Shown here: one piece after another, positions 1 through 9,284 of the stretch
Position numbering within the stretch: position 1 is the first letter of the stretch
How the letters are laid out: each line of letters opens with the position of its first letter
Source of the DNA: Sediminibacillus dalangtanensis
GTDB taxonomy: Bacteria; Bacillota; Bacilli; Bacillales; Amphibacillaceae
Assembly: GCF_017792025.1 (NCBI RefSeq)
Contig: NZ_CP046956.1
Span: 3,410,001 to 3,474,000, forward strand
DNA length: 64,000 nt
Reading direction: 5' to 3'
Translations under genes and position numbers: made by a program
The notes under the pieces: model-generated
The model's input: the letters and a program-made list of their open reading frames with translations, nothing else
Told to the model about the DNA's origin: nothing
Databases searched by the model: none

Positions 1-696
1 TGCATTAATATCTAATTCGTTACAAACTTTTGTAAGCTCGTTAGCCAAAGCGATATTCACGTCTCTGAACGTGTTTTCCATAAGCTTAGACATTTCGGCG
101 GTTTTTGCGTTAGTTTTGATGATTTCACCCTTTACAAAAGTGCCATAAACCAATGCTCCTGCTTCTGTACATTCTGGAGTAATGCCGCCGACGATTCTGT
201 TATTATAAATAAGTTCATGCATGATTTGGCCTGGCAGTACACGCTCTGGACAATGCACTAAAAATACATCTTTGCCAATTGTGTAACCCGCTTCTTCTAT
301 TAGTGGTTTTACGTAATCGTCCATAGTACGAGGCGCTATTGTCGACTCCACTATAATAACGTTCCCTTCACGTAAAACAGGTATTACTGCCTTTACAGCA
401 CCCAAAACAAAGCTCGGATCCATAGATTTGTGTTCATCGTCATTGTTTGGAGTAGGTACCGAAATAATAAATGCATCTGCTCTTTCGGGGCTTAACGAAG
501 CTTTAAATGTTCCCTTAGCAACTACCTCTTCTAGAGCCTCCTGCAGTCCCGGTTCCTCTATATGAATTTTCCCACCATTTAATGACTCAATCACGTCTGG
601 TTTTACATCCACACCCACAACTTCTACATCATGCTTAGCAAACATAATCGAAGTGGGCAATCCAATATATCCTAAACCTATAGTATTAATTTTCAT
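1..696 (-). CDS. wecC: UDP-N-acetyl-D-mannosamine dehydrogenase, C-terminus missing
   Basis: Would oxidise UDP-ManNAc to UDP-ManNAcA, an activated uronic acid for a surface polysaccharide. The reading frame is open from an ATG at 694-696 to the left edge, so about 232 N-terminal residues are present and the C-terminal domain is lost. The start MKINTIGLGYIGLPTS is the NAD-binding Rossmann motif. Further in, the motifs SVPTPNND, VIVESTIAPRTMDDYV and HCPERVLPG are typical of the WecC branch rather than of UDP-glucose dehydrogenases. A GGAGG box (706-710 on the top strand, read in reverse) lies 9 nt before the ATG. It is the last visible gene of the minus-strand operon, 17 nt after the glycosyltransferase gene. 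Another UDP-sugar dehydrogenase, of the Ugd type, lies at 60264-61601. Confidence 0.88.
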   Translation of the reverse strand, partial: MKINTIGLGYIGLPTSIMFAKHDVEVVGVDVKPDVIESLNGGKIHIEEPGLQEALEEVVAKGTFKASLSPERADAFIISVPTPNNDDEHKSMDPSFVLGAVKAVIPVLREGNVIIVESTIAPRTMDDYVKPLIEEAGYTIGKDVFLVHCPERVLPGQIMHELIYNNRIVGGITPECTEAGALVYGTFVKGEIIKTNAKTAEMSKLMENTFRDVNIALANELTKVCNELDINA

Positions 697-713
697 TTTA
701 ATATTCCTCCCGT

Positions 714-3413
714 TTAATTATCCGAAGTCTTGAAATCTAAAGCCATTCTTTCATATTCCTTATTATCATATAGCCTTTCGAAAAGTGCCAAATCTTCATC
801 TTGTATTTCTATATACGGCCGATATAACTGATATATTTGGTACAACAATTTCACAGAGTCCTCGATATCCTCTTTACGCACCTTAGACAAACGTTTTAGA
901 TACCAATTTTTGAAATACGTAGCAAACCTTTTTTCCACATATTCTTTAACTAAGCCATTTCTTTCAAAAAACTGAAACCTTTCTTCTTCAAGTAGAAGGT
1001 ATCTGGAAAAGAACTGCTTTGAAATCACATTTGTAACGGATCCACCAACATCTGCATAATAAATGTGTATATCTAGGTCAACTACCCTTGTTTTATTTGA
1101 ATGTGTCAAAAGCTCATAGAAAAACAATGTATCTTGCCCAATTGCGCTTTCGACCATTTTTAGATTATTTTCCCTAACAACTTTCCTTTTTACGATAAGC
1201 GCCTGAATGCTCATTGCTTTAAATGACGTTTTTACTAAATAATCTTTTACATCCTTTTTTTCAATTTCCTCTGAACCATGAAAACTTACCATCGTTTTGT
1301 AATAGTTAAAGTTTGCTGCTGAATCCGTCATTTTAAGCATATTACCAATCACCATATCACTATCAAAGGCGTTCAACTCTTCATATAATTTCCTATATCC
1401 ATCATTGATTGCCTCATTATCTGGATCGAGGTAAGTTAGATAAGGCGCGGTTGCTAATTGAGCACCTTTATTTCTTGGACGGGATGCACTTCCACTACCA
1501 CCCTCTTCAAAGTAATAAGTTTTTATATTTGGATAACGTCTGGATAAACTTTCAATAACCTTAGGAGTATAATTATCAGTAGAGCCATCATCAACCATTA
1601 TAAGCTCCATATCATTAAACATACTACTTCTTTTCAAACTATTAAAGCACTTATTTAATAGATAGTCACCATTATTATAAACAGGTACAATTACGGATAA
1701 TTTGTAGTCCTTTTCTTCATTTACTTTTCTTATCGTTTGATTGTTAAATTCAAACCGGTCAATGCTATATCCGTTTTGATAATCAACCGGAGCGTGAAGA
1801 TCTAGCAGTTCTTTTGCAGTGAAATCCTTACTCCAAAAAAGAGTTCTAGCCTTATCCTTCATTACCGAGACATAGTCGTGTTCTACACCTGGTATTAGTT
1901 GATTCCCTCTATAATAGGCATCTTTAGTAATATAATCACAATCCGTATATTTAAAAGCATTAACCATATCTTCTATATAAAACTCTCCATATTCATACTC
2001 TTCATCAAAAAAAGTTATCATATCGAGAGATGACTTTTTGCTTTCATCAAATTCCTTTTCTAACACAACCTCTAAATAGGGATAGGTTTGTCTTTCAATC
2101 ATCTTATTTAACCTATCAGAAATATGCTTAACAACAATACCTACTGTCTTTTGCACTCTTTCAACAGGAGTGTTGGTTTTCTCCAGAACTTCCTGAATTC
2201 GATGGAATGTAGTTTCCCAAGACATCACCCTTCTAATACCAGTAATTTGATGTCTGTAAATCTCCTCCTCAGAAAAAGAATTAAGGATATCCTTTACTTC
2301 ATCTTTTGAATGGATTAAAAAAATGTTTGGAAACTTGTCATTAACTCCTACACTATAGTTAGATAGCAGAATATTCCCCAACGCTTGAAGCTCATAAATA
2401 CGATTGGCAAACATGGTTTTACTCTCTTTTACTGAATTGAGATTTATAGCCCAGTCATAAAGTTTATGCAGCTTTTGCAATGTGTTATGGTCTACAGCTG
2501 GCGAAACATATTTTACATATTTTTTAGGGAAAAAGTGTCTATCCAGTTTTAATTGATAGTTGCGGTCAACTATCTTCAAATCAGTGCCATTTTCAATGAC
2601 ACCATCAAAAATTCTTTCTGTGTCAATAATTCTATGGGGATACTTTACATACCATGACCCTGAAAACAATACTTCGTTTTGTTTAAATTTTTTAAATCCA
2701 ACAGGGTTATGATAGGAAGGATTAACCCCAAATGTAAGAGTACTTACATTTTCATTGCCACAGTCTTTCTTATAACGGTCCACTACTTCTTCTGCTGTTG
2801 TAAAAACATATTCACACTTTTGTGCTAATTCTATAAAGATGTCATAGTTAACCGGGTCTTCCTTCGAATAAAAAACAGTCTTTATCCCTTTATCCTTGTA
2901 AAACTTCAAGATGTCAAAAACTTTTTTACGGTGCTTTCTTATATTAGGGTTACCTAATCCTTTCCATTCCATGTTAAGTCCTTTCCAGGTAGTAACCAAA
3001 AGAAAAACATCCAGTTGGTCTGCATAATCCTTATAATTATCAGGTGTAATATATATAAAGTTTGCAACTCCCTGAAAAGAATTAAATAAAAACTCATCAG
3101 CCACAATACCGATAGTTACATTCATTTTATTGTAATATCGGCTTCCATTACTCACCGGAATTTCATCTAACATAGGTTGAATTCTTCCCAAAAAGTTTTC
3201 ATCTGCATTTTCATCTCTGAATTTAAGATACTTACGTTTTTCTTCATCAGACATTTTCTTTCCAGAACTGTTATCAACCGGTTTACTCACTAAAGAGGAG
3301 GTGTTTTTTTCACTACTATTTAACACCTCTAGATCCTTGGCAATGGTTTCTTCCAATTTCAACTTTAGTTTATTAATCGTTTTTAGACGTTTTTCTATTG
3401 ATTGTTGATCCAC
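714..3413 (-). CDS. two-domain glycosyltransferase (CgeB-like GT + GT2)
   Basis: Large cytoplasmic glycosyltransferase of about 899 aa. The N-terminal part, after about 60 charged coiled-coil residues, resembles the CgeB/glycosyl transferase group-1 type: it has a segment like ANRIYELQALGNILLSNYSVG near residue 370. The C-terminal part is a GT2 domain beginning KLSVIVPVYNNGDYLL (near residue 571), with a DDGSTD motif and a DPDNE acceptor-side motif near residue 660. A longer frame opens at a TTG at 3452, but I prefer the GTG at 3411-3413: a GGAGGT box sits at 3421-3426, 7 nt upstream, and this start lies just after the stop of the preceding gene instead of overlapping it. Two catalytic domains suggest that it adds two different sugars. 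Donor and acceptor are unknown. Confidence 0.8.
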   Translation of the reverse strand: MDQQSIEKRLKTINKLKLKLEETIAKDLEVLNSSEKNTSSLVSKPVDNSSGKKMSDEEKRKYLKFRDENADENFLGRIQPMLDEIPVSNGSRYYNKMNVTIGIVADEFLFNSFQGVANFIYITPDNYKDYADQLDVFLLVTTWKGLNMEWKGLGNPNIRKHRKKVFDILKFYKDKGIKTVFYSKEDPVNYDIFIELAQKCEYVFTTAEEVVDRYKKDCGNENVSTLTFGVNPSYHNPVGFKKFKQNEVLFSGSWYVKYPHRIIDTERIFDGVIENGTDLKIVDRNYQLKLDRHFFPKKYVKYVSPAVDHNTLQKLHKLYDWAINLNSVKESKTMFANRIYELQALGNILLSNYSVGVNDKFPNIFLIHSKDEVKDILNSFSEEEIYRHQITGIRRVMSWETTFHRIQEVLEKTNTPVERVQKTVGIVVKHISDRLNKMIERQTYPYLEVVLEKEFDESKKSSLDMITFFDEEYEYGEFYIEDMVNAFKYTDCDYITKDAYYRGNQLIPGVEHDYVSVMKDKARTLFWSKDFTAKELLDLHAPVDYQNGYSIDRFEFNNQTIRKVNEEKDYKLSVIVPVYNNGDYLLNKCFNSLKRSSMFNDMELIMVDDGSTDNYTPKVIESLSRRYPNIKTYYFEEGGSGSASRPRNKGAQLATAPYLTYLDPDNEAINDGYRKLYEELNAFDSDMVIGNMLKMTDSAANFNYYKTMVSFHGSEEIEKKDVKDYLVKTSFKAMSIQALIVKRKVVRENNLKMVESAIGQDTLFFYELLTHSNKTRVVDLDIHIYYADVGGSVTNVISKQFFSRYLLLEEERFQFFERNGLVKEYVEKRFATYFKNWYLKRLSKVRKEDIEDSVKLLYQIYQLYRPYIEIQDEDLALFERLYDNKEYERMALDFKTSDN

Positions 3414-3415
3414 GA

Positions 3416-4501
3416 TTACGACCTCCGTGCCAGGTTTCTCCTCAGTTTCCAATACTTCAATGTCACTTTGCCCAACTTTGAATCTTTTAAGGCTTCATAA
3501 CGTTTCAATAACCTAGAGTAACTCTTAAGCAAAGTTTCTTCCTTTTTATATGATTCTAATAATTCTTTGTCAGACTTTACTTTTCTTTCTTTTTCATTTA
3601 GAAACTGTTGTTGTTTCTTTTCTAATTTTTTCTTATAACTATTTTCTAACGACTTACTTTTACTTTTTAATAAGTTATTTTCTTCAGACAGCTTTTTTTC
3701 TGTCTCCTGTAGATTAGCTATTTGCTTTTGTAAATCTGTTAAAAGAGCATTTTTTGTTTCTTGATTTTCCTCTTGAATTTTAAGATTATTTTTATTTTCT
3801 TCTAGAGTTTTTAAGTTTTTTTTGTTTTTTAAAACAAGATTTTCTTTTTGCTTCAAGTACTCCGATTCAAGAGTATGAAAGTTATCTTCCAACCTTTTCA
3901 AAAGTTCAGTAGTAATCACTAATTGCTCTTTGGCAGAACTTTTTTTAAATATAGCTCCGATCCATCTTCCAAAGAATTTCACTTCAGTGATTGAAAGGTT
4001 TTCAGTCTGAAAATCCAATAAATCCTGTAAATAATATGTTTTTTTATGATCAAAGTAGTTATTGATACCAAATGGTACCGTTACGATTACCTGCCCTTCC
4101 TCATTCAACAATTTATCTGCTTGCGTGAGGAATCTTTTTGGGTCCGTGATATGCTCTAGAATCTCCCCAAAAATGATTGTGTCATATTTTTCATCACCGA
4201 AATCATAATTAATAAAATTTGCCGTTTCAAATTCCACATATTCCTGAGTGATTTTAGATTCACCACTTAATAATCTTTTAGCGTAAGAAATAGATTCTTC
4301 CAGTAAATCAATGCCTTTAACTCTCTTACCTTCTCTACCTAATAGAATAGGTGTAATTCCTTGTGAACACCCTACATCCAGAATCAATTCTCCAAATGAA
4401 TTTTCACATACCCAATGAACCCGATCTTTGACTTTCCCCTGAAATGCTTCACCCATTTCTCCAAAGTAGGCTTCTGCTACTCTGTCAATCGGTTTTTTCA
4501 T
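3416..4501 (-). CDS. SAM-dependent methyltransferase with C-terminal coiled coil
   Basis: Class I methyltransferase domain in the first ~190 residues: ILDVGCSQG is the SAM-binding motif I, followed by an acidic GIDLLEES motif II and IIFGEILEHITDP. Residues from about 205 to 340 are a long Lys/Glu/Leu/Gln-rich heptad stretch with hardly any Pro or Gly, so almost certainly a coiled coil; the tail is basic. A GTG at 4510 is in frame, but the ATG at 4499-4501 has the better spaced GGGGTGG box. It is in the operon between two glycosyltransferase genes, 11-15 nt from its upstream neighbour. Methyltransferase plus coiled coil in a polysaccharide operon recalls WbdD-type chain terminators of Gram-negative O-antigens. 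This is an analogy of layout and has not been tested by alignment. Confidence 0.8.
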   Translation of the reverse strand: MKKPIDRVAEAYFGEMGEAFQGKVKDRVHWVCENSFGELILDVGCSQGITPILLGREGKRVKGIDLLEESISYAKRLLSGESKITQEYVEFETANFINYDFGDEKYDTIIFGEILEHITDPKRFLTQADKLLNEEGQVIVTVPFGINNYFDHKKTYYLQDLLDFQTENLSITEVKFFGRWIGAIFKKSSAKEQLVITTELLKRLEDNFHTLESEYLKQKENLVLKNKKNLKTLEENKNNLKIQEENQETKNALLTDLQKQIANLQETEKKLSEENNLLKSKSKSLENSYKKKLEKKQQQFLNEKERKVKSDKELLESYKKEETLLKSYSRLLKRYEALKDSKLGKVTLKYWKLRRNLARRS

Positions 4502-4512
4502 AAAATCCACCC

Positions 4513-5829
4513 CTATGATCCATGCCGATCTTTTTTTATATTTCTATAATCATTCCTATAAACAGTTAAAAAATTCATTTGTTCCAAGTTCCAATTATAT
4601 TTACCTTTTGCAGTTTTGGTGTTCTCCGCCATCTCTTTGTGTAGCGTGTCATTCTCTAATAATTCATTTACACCTGCTGCGATTGATAAATAATCATGAG
4701 AATCTACACAAATACCTACGCCTTCCCCTTCGACTACCTTTTTTATCTCGGGAAAACTACAAGCCACAACCGGCACCCCTGCCATCATGTACTCAAATAA
4801 TTTATTGGAGGAAGCAGAATAATGATTGAAGTTGGTATTATTTAGCACTTGAAAACCAATATAAGCGTTTTTCGTGTAGCTGGGCAAATCCGTCAGAGGG
4901 ACTTTAGGCAAAAACTTCACTTTTTCTTGCAAGCCCATTTCTTCAACCAATACCTCTAATGAAGGTTTTATCCTGCCGTCACCTATCAGTACAAGCGTTC
5001 CTTCAATAAAGTGAGGGACCGCTTGAATTAATTTTTCAAGTCCTCTTCCGGCCTGAATGCCACCCTGATATAAAAGTATCTTTTCATCTGGAGGCAGTTG
5101 CAATAAAGAATGCAATGGTGCTTTCTTTATATGTTTATCTTTCTGTGCAAAAGGGTAATTGTGTACTACGTTTGGATAAAACCCATACAAATCCTGATTG
5201 TATTTTGCCCTTGTATGATTCTCAACGATCATATCGTCAATTCGTTTTATATAGAATTTCTCTAGATTTCCAAAATACTTCTTGTCGTAACCAGTTCTAC
5301 TTGTTTGTACTTCATGAGAATCATAAATAAGCCTTTTTTTCCTAATACGAAGTTTTGCACAAATATATCCTTGAGGTAATGTGTTTAAATCGTTTGAATG
5401 ATAGATGGAATAATCCTTTCCATATCCTTTTGCTATCATTCTTAACAATATGCCCCCTCTTACCCACAATACTTTTAGTTTAGTTTTCAACAATAAGAGT
5501 CCTACCACTGTGATAATTCCGGTAATGAAAGGAATCAAATACATAAAAAATAGCCATACAAGAAATAACACTAAGCCGAACAGTTTGTTTTGAAAACATT
5601 TCCGATAAATCTTTTGCATGAATTCTAATAGGATGGGATACCTTCTTACGCGATAAACAGAAAAGTTAGCATTCCGCTCTTCATAAGTAGGCAAATCCTT
5701 ATCTTTCGGATCATGAATGCAAATCAAGTCTACTTTATACCCGTTTTCAGACAAAGCGGTACATTCTCTTAAAACTCTGGCATCGTTGGTAAAATGATTC
5801 CATACAAACATACAAACTTTTTTATTCAT
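4513..5829 (-). CDS. GT4-family glycosyltransferase with internal membrane segment
   Basis: GT-B fold glycosyltransferase, about 438 aa. The N-terminal acceptor domain starts KVCMFVWNHFTNDARVLRE. A strongly hydrophobic stretch around residues 85-115 (LFGLVLFLVWLFFMYLIPF and following) probably anchors it to the membrane. The C-terminal donor domain has GGIQAGRGLEKLIQA and LFEYMMAGVPVVAC, the E-x7-E type region of GT4 enzymes. The ATG at 5829 is preferred over a TTG at 5838: it overlaps the upstream stop as ATGAATAA and has an AAGG box about 9 nt before it. Likely transfers one sugar of the repeat unit built by this operon. Donor specificity cannot be read from sequence. Confidence 0.85.
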   Translation of the reverse strand: MNKKVCMFVWNHFTNDARVLRECTALSENGYKVDLICIHDPKDKDLPTYEERNANFSVYRVRRYPILLEFMQKIYRKCFQNKLFGLVLFLVWLFFMYLIPFITGIITVVGLLLLKTKLKVLWVRGGILLRMIAKGYGKDYSIYHSNDLNTLPQGYICAKLRIRKKRLIYDSHEVQTSRTGYDKKYFGNLEKFYIKRIDDMIVENHTRAKYNQDLYGFYPNVVHNYPFAQKDKHIKKAPLHSLLQLPPDEKILLYQGGIQAGRGLEKLIQAVPHFIEGTLVLIGDGRIKPSLEVLVEEMGLQEKVKFLPKVPLTDLPSYTKNAYIGFQVLNNTNFNHYSASSNKLFEYMMAGVPVVACSFPEIKKVVEGEGVGICVDSHDYLSIAAGVNELLENDTLHKEMAENTKTAKGKYNWNLEQMNFLTVYRNDYRNIKKDRHGS

Positions 5830-7060
5830 AGCGCCCAACCTTACTTAGTGATTTTTCATTGAATACTTCGTTAATCGTATCTATCAATATATTAATATTA
5901 TCTTCCCAAAGGAAATGCTCTCTTACATATCTTTGACCATTCATACCCTGTTCGTATCTTTTCTCAGGGTTTCTATATAAATAATCTATAAAATCAATCA
6001 TTCCTGTAACATTAGTCTCTGATACATAGCCAACTTTCTCTCTGTTGATAATTTCCTTTGAAAAACCAGATACTGAAGCCACAATTGGAACTCCGCAAGT
6101 CATATAATCAACGATTTTACCAGGCAGTACCGTTTTAAACACATCACTATTAACTAGGGTAACAATTCCCACTTGATGTTGGGATATCAACTTGAAACAT
6201 TCATTCCTTGTAAGGGGTGGAACAACATGGACATTCGTCAGCCCTTCTTTTTTAATATCCTCTAACAACCCTTTTCGTTTAAGACCATATCCTATTATCG
6301 TCATTTTGATATGTTTCTTATTAAGTTCCTTAGCAAGATCAATCAACAGTTTATCATTCTGGGCTAGTCCAATATTCCCCGCATAAATCACTTTAAAGTC
6401 CCTTCCCGATGATAAGTTCACCGGAAATACTTCTTCTGATTTCGCAGAGTTCGGTATATATACTATTTTTCGCTTAAAGTTAGGGGAAATAGATTCAATA
6501 TAATTATAAAACCCTTTACTATTTATGAGAATTTTATCGGATGATTTATATAACATCCCCTCAACTTGTTTAAAAAGATAAATTATAGGTGGAAAATTGA
6601 ATACATTTACTCCCTTTAATGATTCCGGCCATAAATCACGTATATCCAAAATGAACTTTGACCTAAAACGTATTTTCGCTATCAGGCCTACTATACCTAT
6701 AAAAATAGGGGGAGAGGTTGCAAAAACCATGTCATAATTTTTCTTGGAGCGGAGAATAAACCAAATCATTTTTAATGTAATTTCGATATAATAATACAAT
6801 CTATTCATGATACTCCGAGAATACTTTTTGTTTCTCACACTTACTCTGTGGATATTTTCCGTATCTACGTTTAACTCTTCATCATCCCAGAATGATTTAT
6901 CAGAATACAGATTCCTGACGGGGTATGTTGGATCTGTCGTTAGAATGTTTACAGCTAGGTCACTGTTTTGCAACATCGAGTAAATGTTCTTCATCCTGTT
7001 CCCCGCACTTCCGATTTCAGGATAAAAATGTTGCGATATAATTAGAATTTTTTTTGACAT
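5822..7060 (-). CDS. GT4-family glycosyltransferase (WbuB-like)
   Basis: GT-B glycosyltransferase of about 412 aa and the first gene of the minus-strand operon. It begins KILIISQHFYPEIGSAGNRM, the usual start of WbuB-like GT4 enzymes. A membrane-associating hydrophobic segment follows near residues 85-125, then DIRDLWPESL, which is common in this group. The donor site region near the C-terminus reads LPGKIVDYMTCGVPIVASVSG followed by an acidic residue run. The ATG at 7060 is chosen over an in-frame GTG at 7072, because a GGGGAAAG box lies between them. Its stop overlaps the start of the next glycosyltransferase. It probably acts early in assembly of the repeat unit on undecaprenyl diphosphate. 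Confidence 0.85.
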   Translation of the reverse strand: MSKKILIISQHFYPEIGSAGNRMKNIYSMLQNSDLAVNILTTDPTYPVRNLYSDKSFWDDEELNVDTENIHRVSVRNKKYSRSIMNRLYYYIEITLKMIWFILRSKKNYDMVFATSPPIFIGIVGLIAKIRFRSKFILDIRDLWPESLKGVNVFNFPPIIYLFKQVEGMLYKSSDKILINSKGFYNYIESISPNFKRKIVYIPNSAKSEEVFPVNLSSGRDFKVIYAGNIGLAQNDKLLIDLAKELNKKHIKMTIIGYGLKRKGLLEDIKKEGLTNVHVVPPLTRNECFKLISQHQVGIVTLVNSDVFKTVLPGKIVDYMTCGVPIVASVSGFSKEIINREKVGYVSETNVTGMIDFIDYLYRNPEKRYEQGMNGQRYVREHFLWEDNINILIDTINEVFNEKSLSKVGRYE

Positions 7061-7130
7061 AACTTTCCCCACTATATGAAACTTCGAATTCTTTTTGACA
7101 ATGTTCGATGAAAAACGCCAATCTTGCTAG

Positions 7131-7159
7131 ATTATAACAGATATATGGTGAATTTAATA
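7131..7159 (-). promoter_or_regulatory. possible promoter of the 7060-to-1 polysaccharide operon
   Basis: On the minus strand a perfect TATAAT (top-strand 7131-7136) lies about 70 nt before the ATG at 7060. The -35 region is poor: TTAAAT at 15-nt spacing is the best match. This is the only good -10 in the divergent interval. Confidence 0.35.
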
Positions 7160-7211
7160 GGTTTTCCTTTTACTTTTTATGTAAATATAAACTTTCTGAC
7201 ACTACTTTTTG

Positions 7212-7236
7212 TTTACAATATTACAATTGGATTACA
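7212..7236 (+). promoter_or_regulatory. WalR (YycF)-type box upstream of LysM hydrolase
   Basis: Top strand ATTACA-ATTGG-ATTACA (7220-7236) is, on the other strand, TGTAAT-N5-TGTAAT, an exact match to the WalR consensus TGTWAH-N5-TGTWAH. A third half-site (TTTACA, 7212-7217) lies beside it. The box ends 27 nt before TATACT (7264-7269), a likely -10 with no recognisable -35, as expected for an activator-dependent promoter. Confidence 0.65.
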
Positions 7237-7317
7237 AAACGCAGAACCTTCCGTCACATATGCTATACTTGTTTAATAGATCTTGTAAAAGAACGGAGAA
7301 TAAGGGGGAAAGTTGGA

Positions 7318-8400
7318 ATGAAAAAGACGTTATTATCCATAACTGCCACGGCAGTAATTGCTTCTTCTTACGGAATGACAGTTGAAGCAGCAACACACAA
7401 AGTTCAAAAAGGCGACTCTCTTTGGTCGGTCGCGCAAAAGTACAACACATCTGTCTCCTCACTAAAGTCGTTAAACAAGTTGAATAATAATATCATTTTT
7501 CCCAATCAGGTGCTAAAAATTGACGGCAGCACTACCCAAAGCAAGGAAGAAAAGTCGACAAAAACTAAAGAAAGTAAAGAAAGCGCAAAGTCAGCATCTA
7601 CATACACTGTAAAAGCAGGAGATTCACTCAGCAAGATTGCCGCTCAGCATAATATATCGTTGTCCGAGCTGATGAATTGGAACAACCTGTCTACTACCTT
7701 GATTTATCCTGGTGATGTTTTTGTTGTTTCAAAGCCTTCTTCCAATTCTAATTCCGAATCAAATTCATCGACTACAAACAGCGTAGAATCAAGTAATTCA
7801 GATAAGAAGCAGGAATCTACCAGTTCTTCTAAAGCTTCAATATACAAAGTGGTTTCCGGTGACTACCTCGGAAAGATTGCCAGTAAATTCGGAGTCTCCG
7901 TCAAGGATTTGAAAAGTTGGAATGCCTTGTCCTCTGATCTTATCTATGTCGGCCAAAAATTGAAGGTAAGCGGCGGTAGCAGCGAGGCAACAAAAAAGGA
8001 AGCACCCGATACGAAGGTTGAGTCCGAGACTGTTGATTACAACGTTACCAAATTAATTGATGAAGCAAAGAGTTTCATAGGGACCGGTTATGTTTGGGGA
8101 GGCTCTTCACCAAGCGGTTTTGATTGTAGCGGATTTATCCATTACCTCTATAATAAAGCCGGTAAAAGCATCGCCCGGTACTCTACCGATGGCTACTATA
8201 ACCGCTCTTACTATGTCAACAAACCACAGCTAGGTGACTTGGTGTTTTTTGAAGGTACATATCGGTCCGGCATTTCTCACATCGGCATTTATGTAGGGAA
8301 TAACAGTTTTATTTCTGCTGAATCAAGTGGAGTTAAAGTTACCAGCTTGGATAACCCATATTGGAAACAGCATTTTGATGGATTTAAGCGATTTTATTGA
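7318..8400 (+). CDS. secreted cell-wall DL-endopeptidase, 3x LysM + NlpC/P60 (LytE-like)
   Basis: Exported peptidoglycan hydrolase of 360 aa. It has a signal peptide of about 25 residues (cleavage near VEA-A). Three LysM domains bind glycan at about residues 26-70, 94-138 and 175-218; each has the xVKxGDSLxxIAxKxxxS pattern, and they are joined by Ser/Lys-rich linkers. The NlpC/P60 catalytic domain is at about 245-360. Catalytic Cys270 is in GFDCSGF and His321 in ISHIGIY. It should cut the D-gamma-Glu-mDAP bond of stem peptides at sites of wall growth. An AGGGGGAA box lies 7 nt before the ATG. A WalR-type box precedes it, as for lytE in B. subtilis. It is paralogous to the gene at 9629-10438, which has one LysM fewer. 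Confidence 0.92.
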   Translation: MKKTLLSITATAVIASSYGMTVEAATHKVQKGDSLWSVAQKYNTSVSSLKSLNKLNNNIIFPNQVLKIDGSTTQSKEEKSTKTKESKESAKSASTYTVKAGDSLSKIAAQHNISLSELMNWNNLSTTLIYPGDVFVVSKPSSNSNSESNSSTTNSVESSNSDKKQESTSSSKASIYKVVSGDYLGKIASKFGVSVKDLKSWNALSSDLIYVGQKLKVSGGSSEATKKEAPDTKVESETVDYNVTKLIDEAKSFIGTGYVWGGSSPSGFDCSGFIHYLYNKAGKSIARYSTDGYYNRSYYVNKPQLGDLVFFEGTYRSGISHIGIYVGNNSFISAESSGVKVTSLDNPYWKQHFDGFKRFY

Positions 8401-8410
8401 TTAATAAGGA

Positions 8411-8439
8411 TGCCCCAATCGAGGTTCTCGGTTGGGGCA
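8411..8439. terminator. hairpin between convergent genes
   Basis: Inverted repeat TGCCCCAA...TTGGGGCA, extended inward by CGAG/CTCG, lies 10 nt after the hydrolase stop and between convergent genes. The T-run begins about 10 nt after the stem, so it is a weaker Rho-independent terminator. It may serve both strands. Confidence 0.6.
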
Positions 8440-8471
8440 TTGTTGGATTGTTTTTAAAACATTTTATTGCT

Positions 8472-9284
8472 TCACCTGCTAATAACAGCCTCGACAGCTA
8501 CAGGCAAATGATCGGATGCCTCCGTCTGGATTACTCGCTGATTATCGACTTCAATATCTGGAGTAGCGAATATATAATCGATTCTCTTGATAGGATTTAG
8601 CACTGGAAACGTGTTTGCATTATCTACATTCGCAAATGCATCTACAAAATCTGTTTGGTCAACTAATAGCTGATATTCTTCACTATCAGGCTCAGCATTA
8701 AGATCGCCCAACAAGAAGGAAGTCCCCGGATGATGTAAAGCAACTTCGATTATCTCACCTACTTGGGCTAGTCTGCTAACCACGTCCAATCCTAAATGGG
8801 TATTGTAGACATTCAAATGGATACCACGAACATTTATTTTGGTCCGAAGTAAACCGCGCTGCTCATGGTCAAAACTGCTAAGGAAGATATTCTCCGAGTC
8901 GATAATTGGATACTCACTAAGAATGGCTGTTCCATACTGTCTATTCTCCGAGCGTCCATTAGCCGGTTCCAAGTCTAGATTTGCTGCAAATACATAATGA
9001 TACCCTAGTAAATCAGCCAATTCTTTTGCCACATCTTTGAACTCACTGCGGTCACCGTAATAGCGGTCCACTTCCTGAATTCCTACTATTTCTGCATCAG
9101 CTTCCTTTATGACATCTGCGGTACGTTCCAAATTCAACTCCCCGTCAAGTCCTACTCCATGGTAAATGTTATAAGACATAACATCGACCGACACCTGCTT
9201 CCCCTGAAATTCAGCTGATACTTCTAACCCTGAAGCGAATAGGAAAACAATACTTGCCATGAAACCTAGCAAAAACTTTTTCAC
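8472..9284 (-). CDS. secreted endonuclease/exonuclease/phosphatase-family protein
   Basis: 270 aa with a signal peptide of about 24 residues (cleavage near VSA-E). The mature part is an endonuclease/exonuclease/phosphatase fold: VMSYNIYHG at the start, GIQEVDR (metal-binding Glu), NTHLGLD, LLGDLNAEPDSEEY (the GDxN motif), RIDYIFATPD and the C-terminal SDHLPV. All core motifs are intact, so it should be an active metal-dependent phosphodiesterase or phosphatase outside the membrane. The substrate (DNA, phospholipid, inositol phosphate or wall polymer) cannot be told. It starts with GTG after a GGGGGG box. It sits alone between two LysM hydrolase genes on the opposite strand, with its own leader. 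Confidence 0.88.
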   Translation of the reverse strand: MKKFLLGFMASIVFLFASGLEVSAEFQGKQVSVDVMSYNIYHGVGLDGELNLERTADVIKEADAEIVGIQEVDRYYGDRSEFKDVAKELADLLGYHYVFAANLDLEPANGRSENRQYGTAILSEYPIIDSENIFLSSFDHEQRGLLRTKINVRGIHLNVYNTHLGLDVVSRLAQVGEIIEVALHHPGTSFLLGDLNAEPDSEEYQLLVDQTDFVDAFANVDNANTFPVLNPIKRIDYIFATPDIEVDNQRVIQTEASDHLPVAVEAVISR

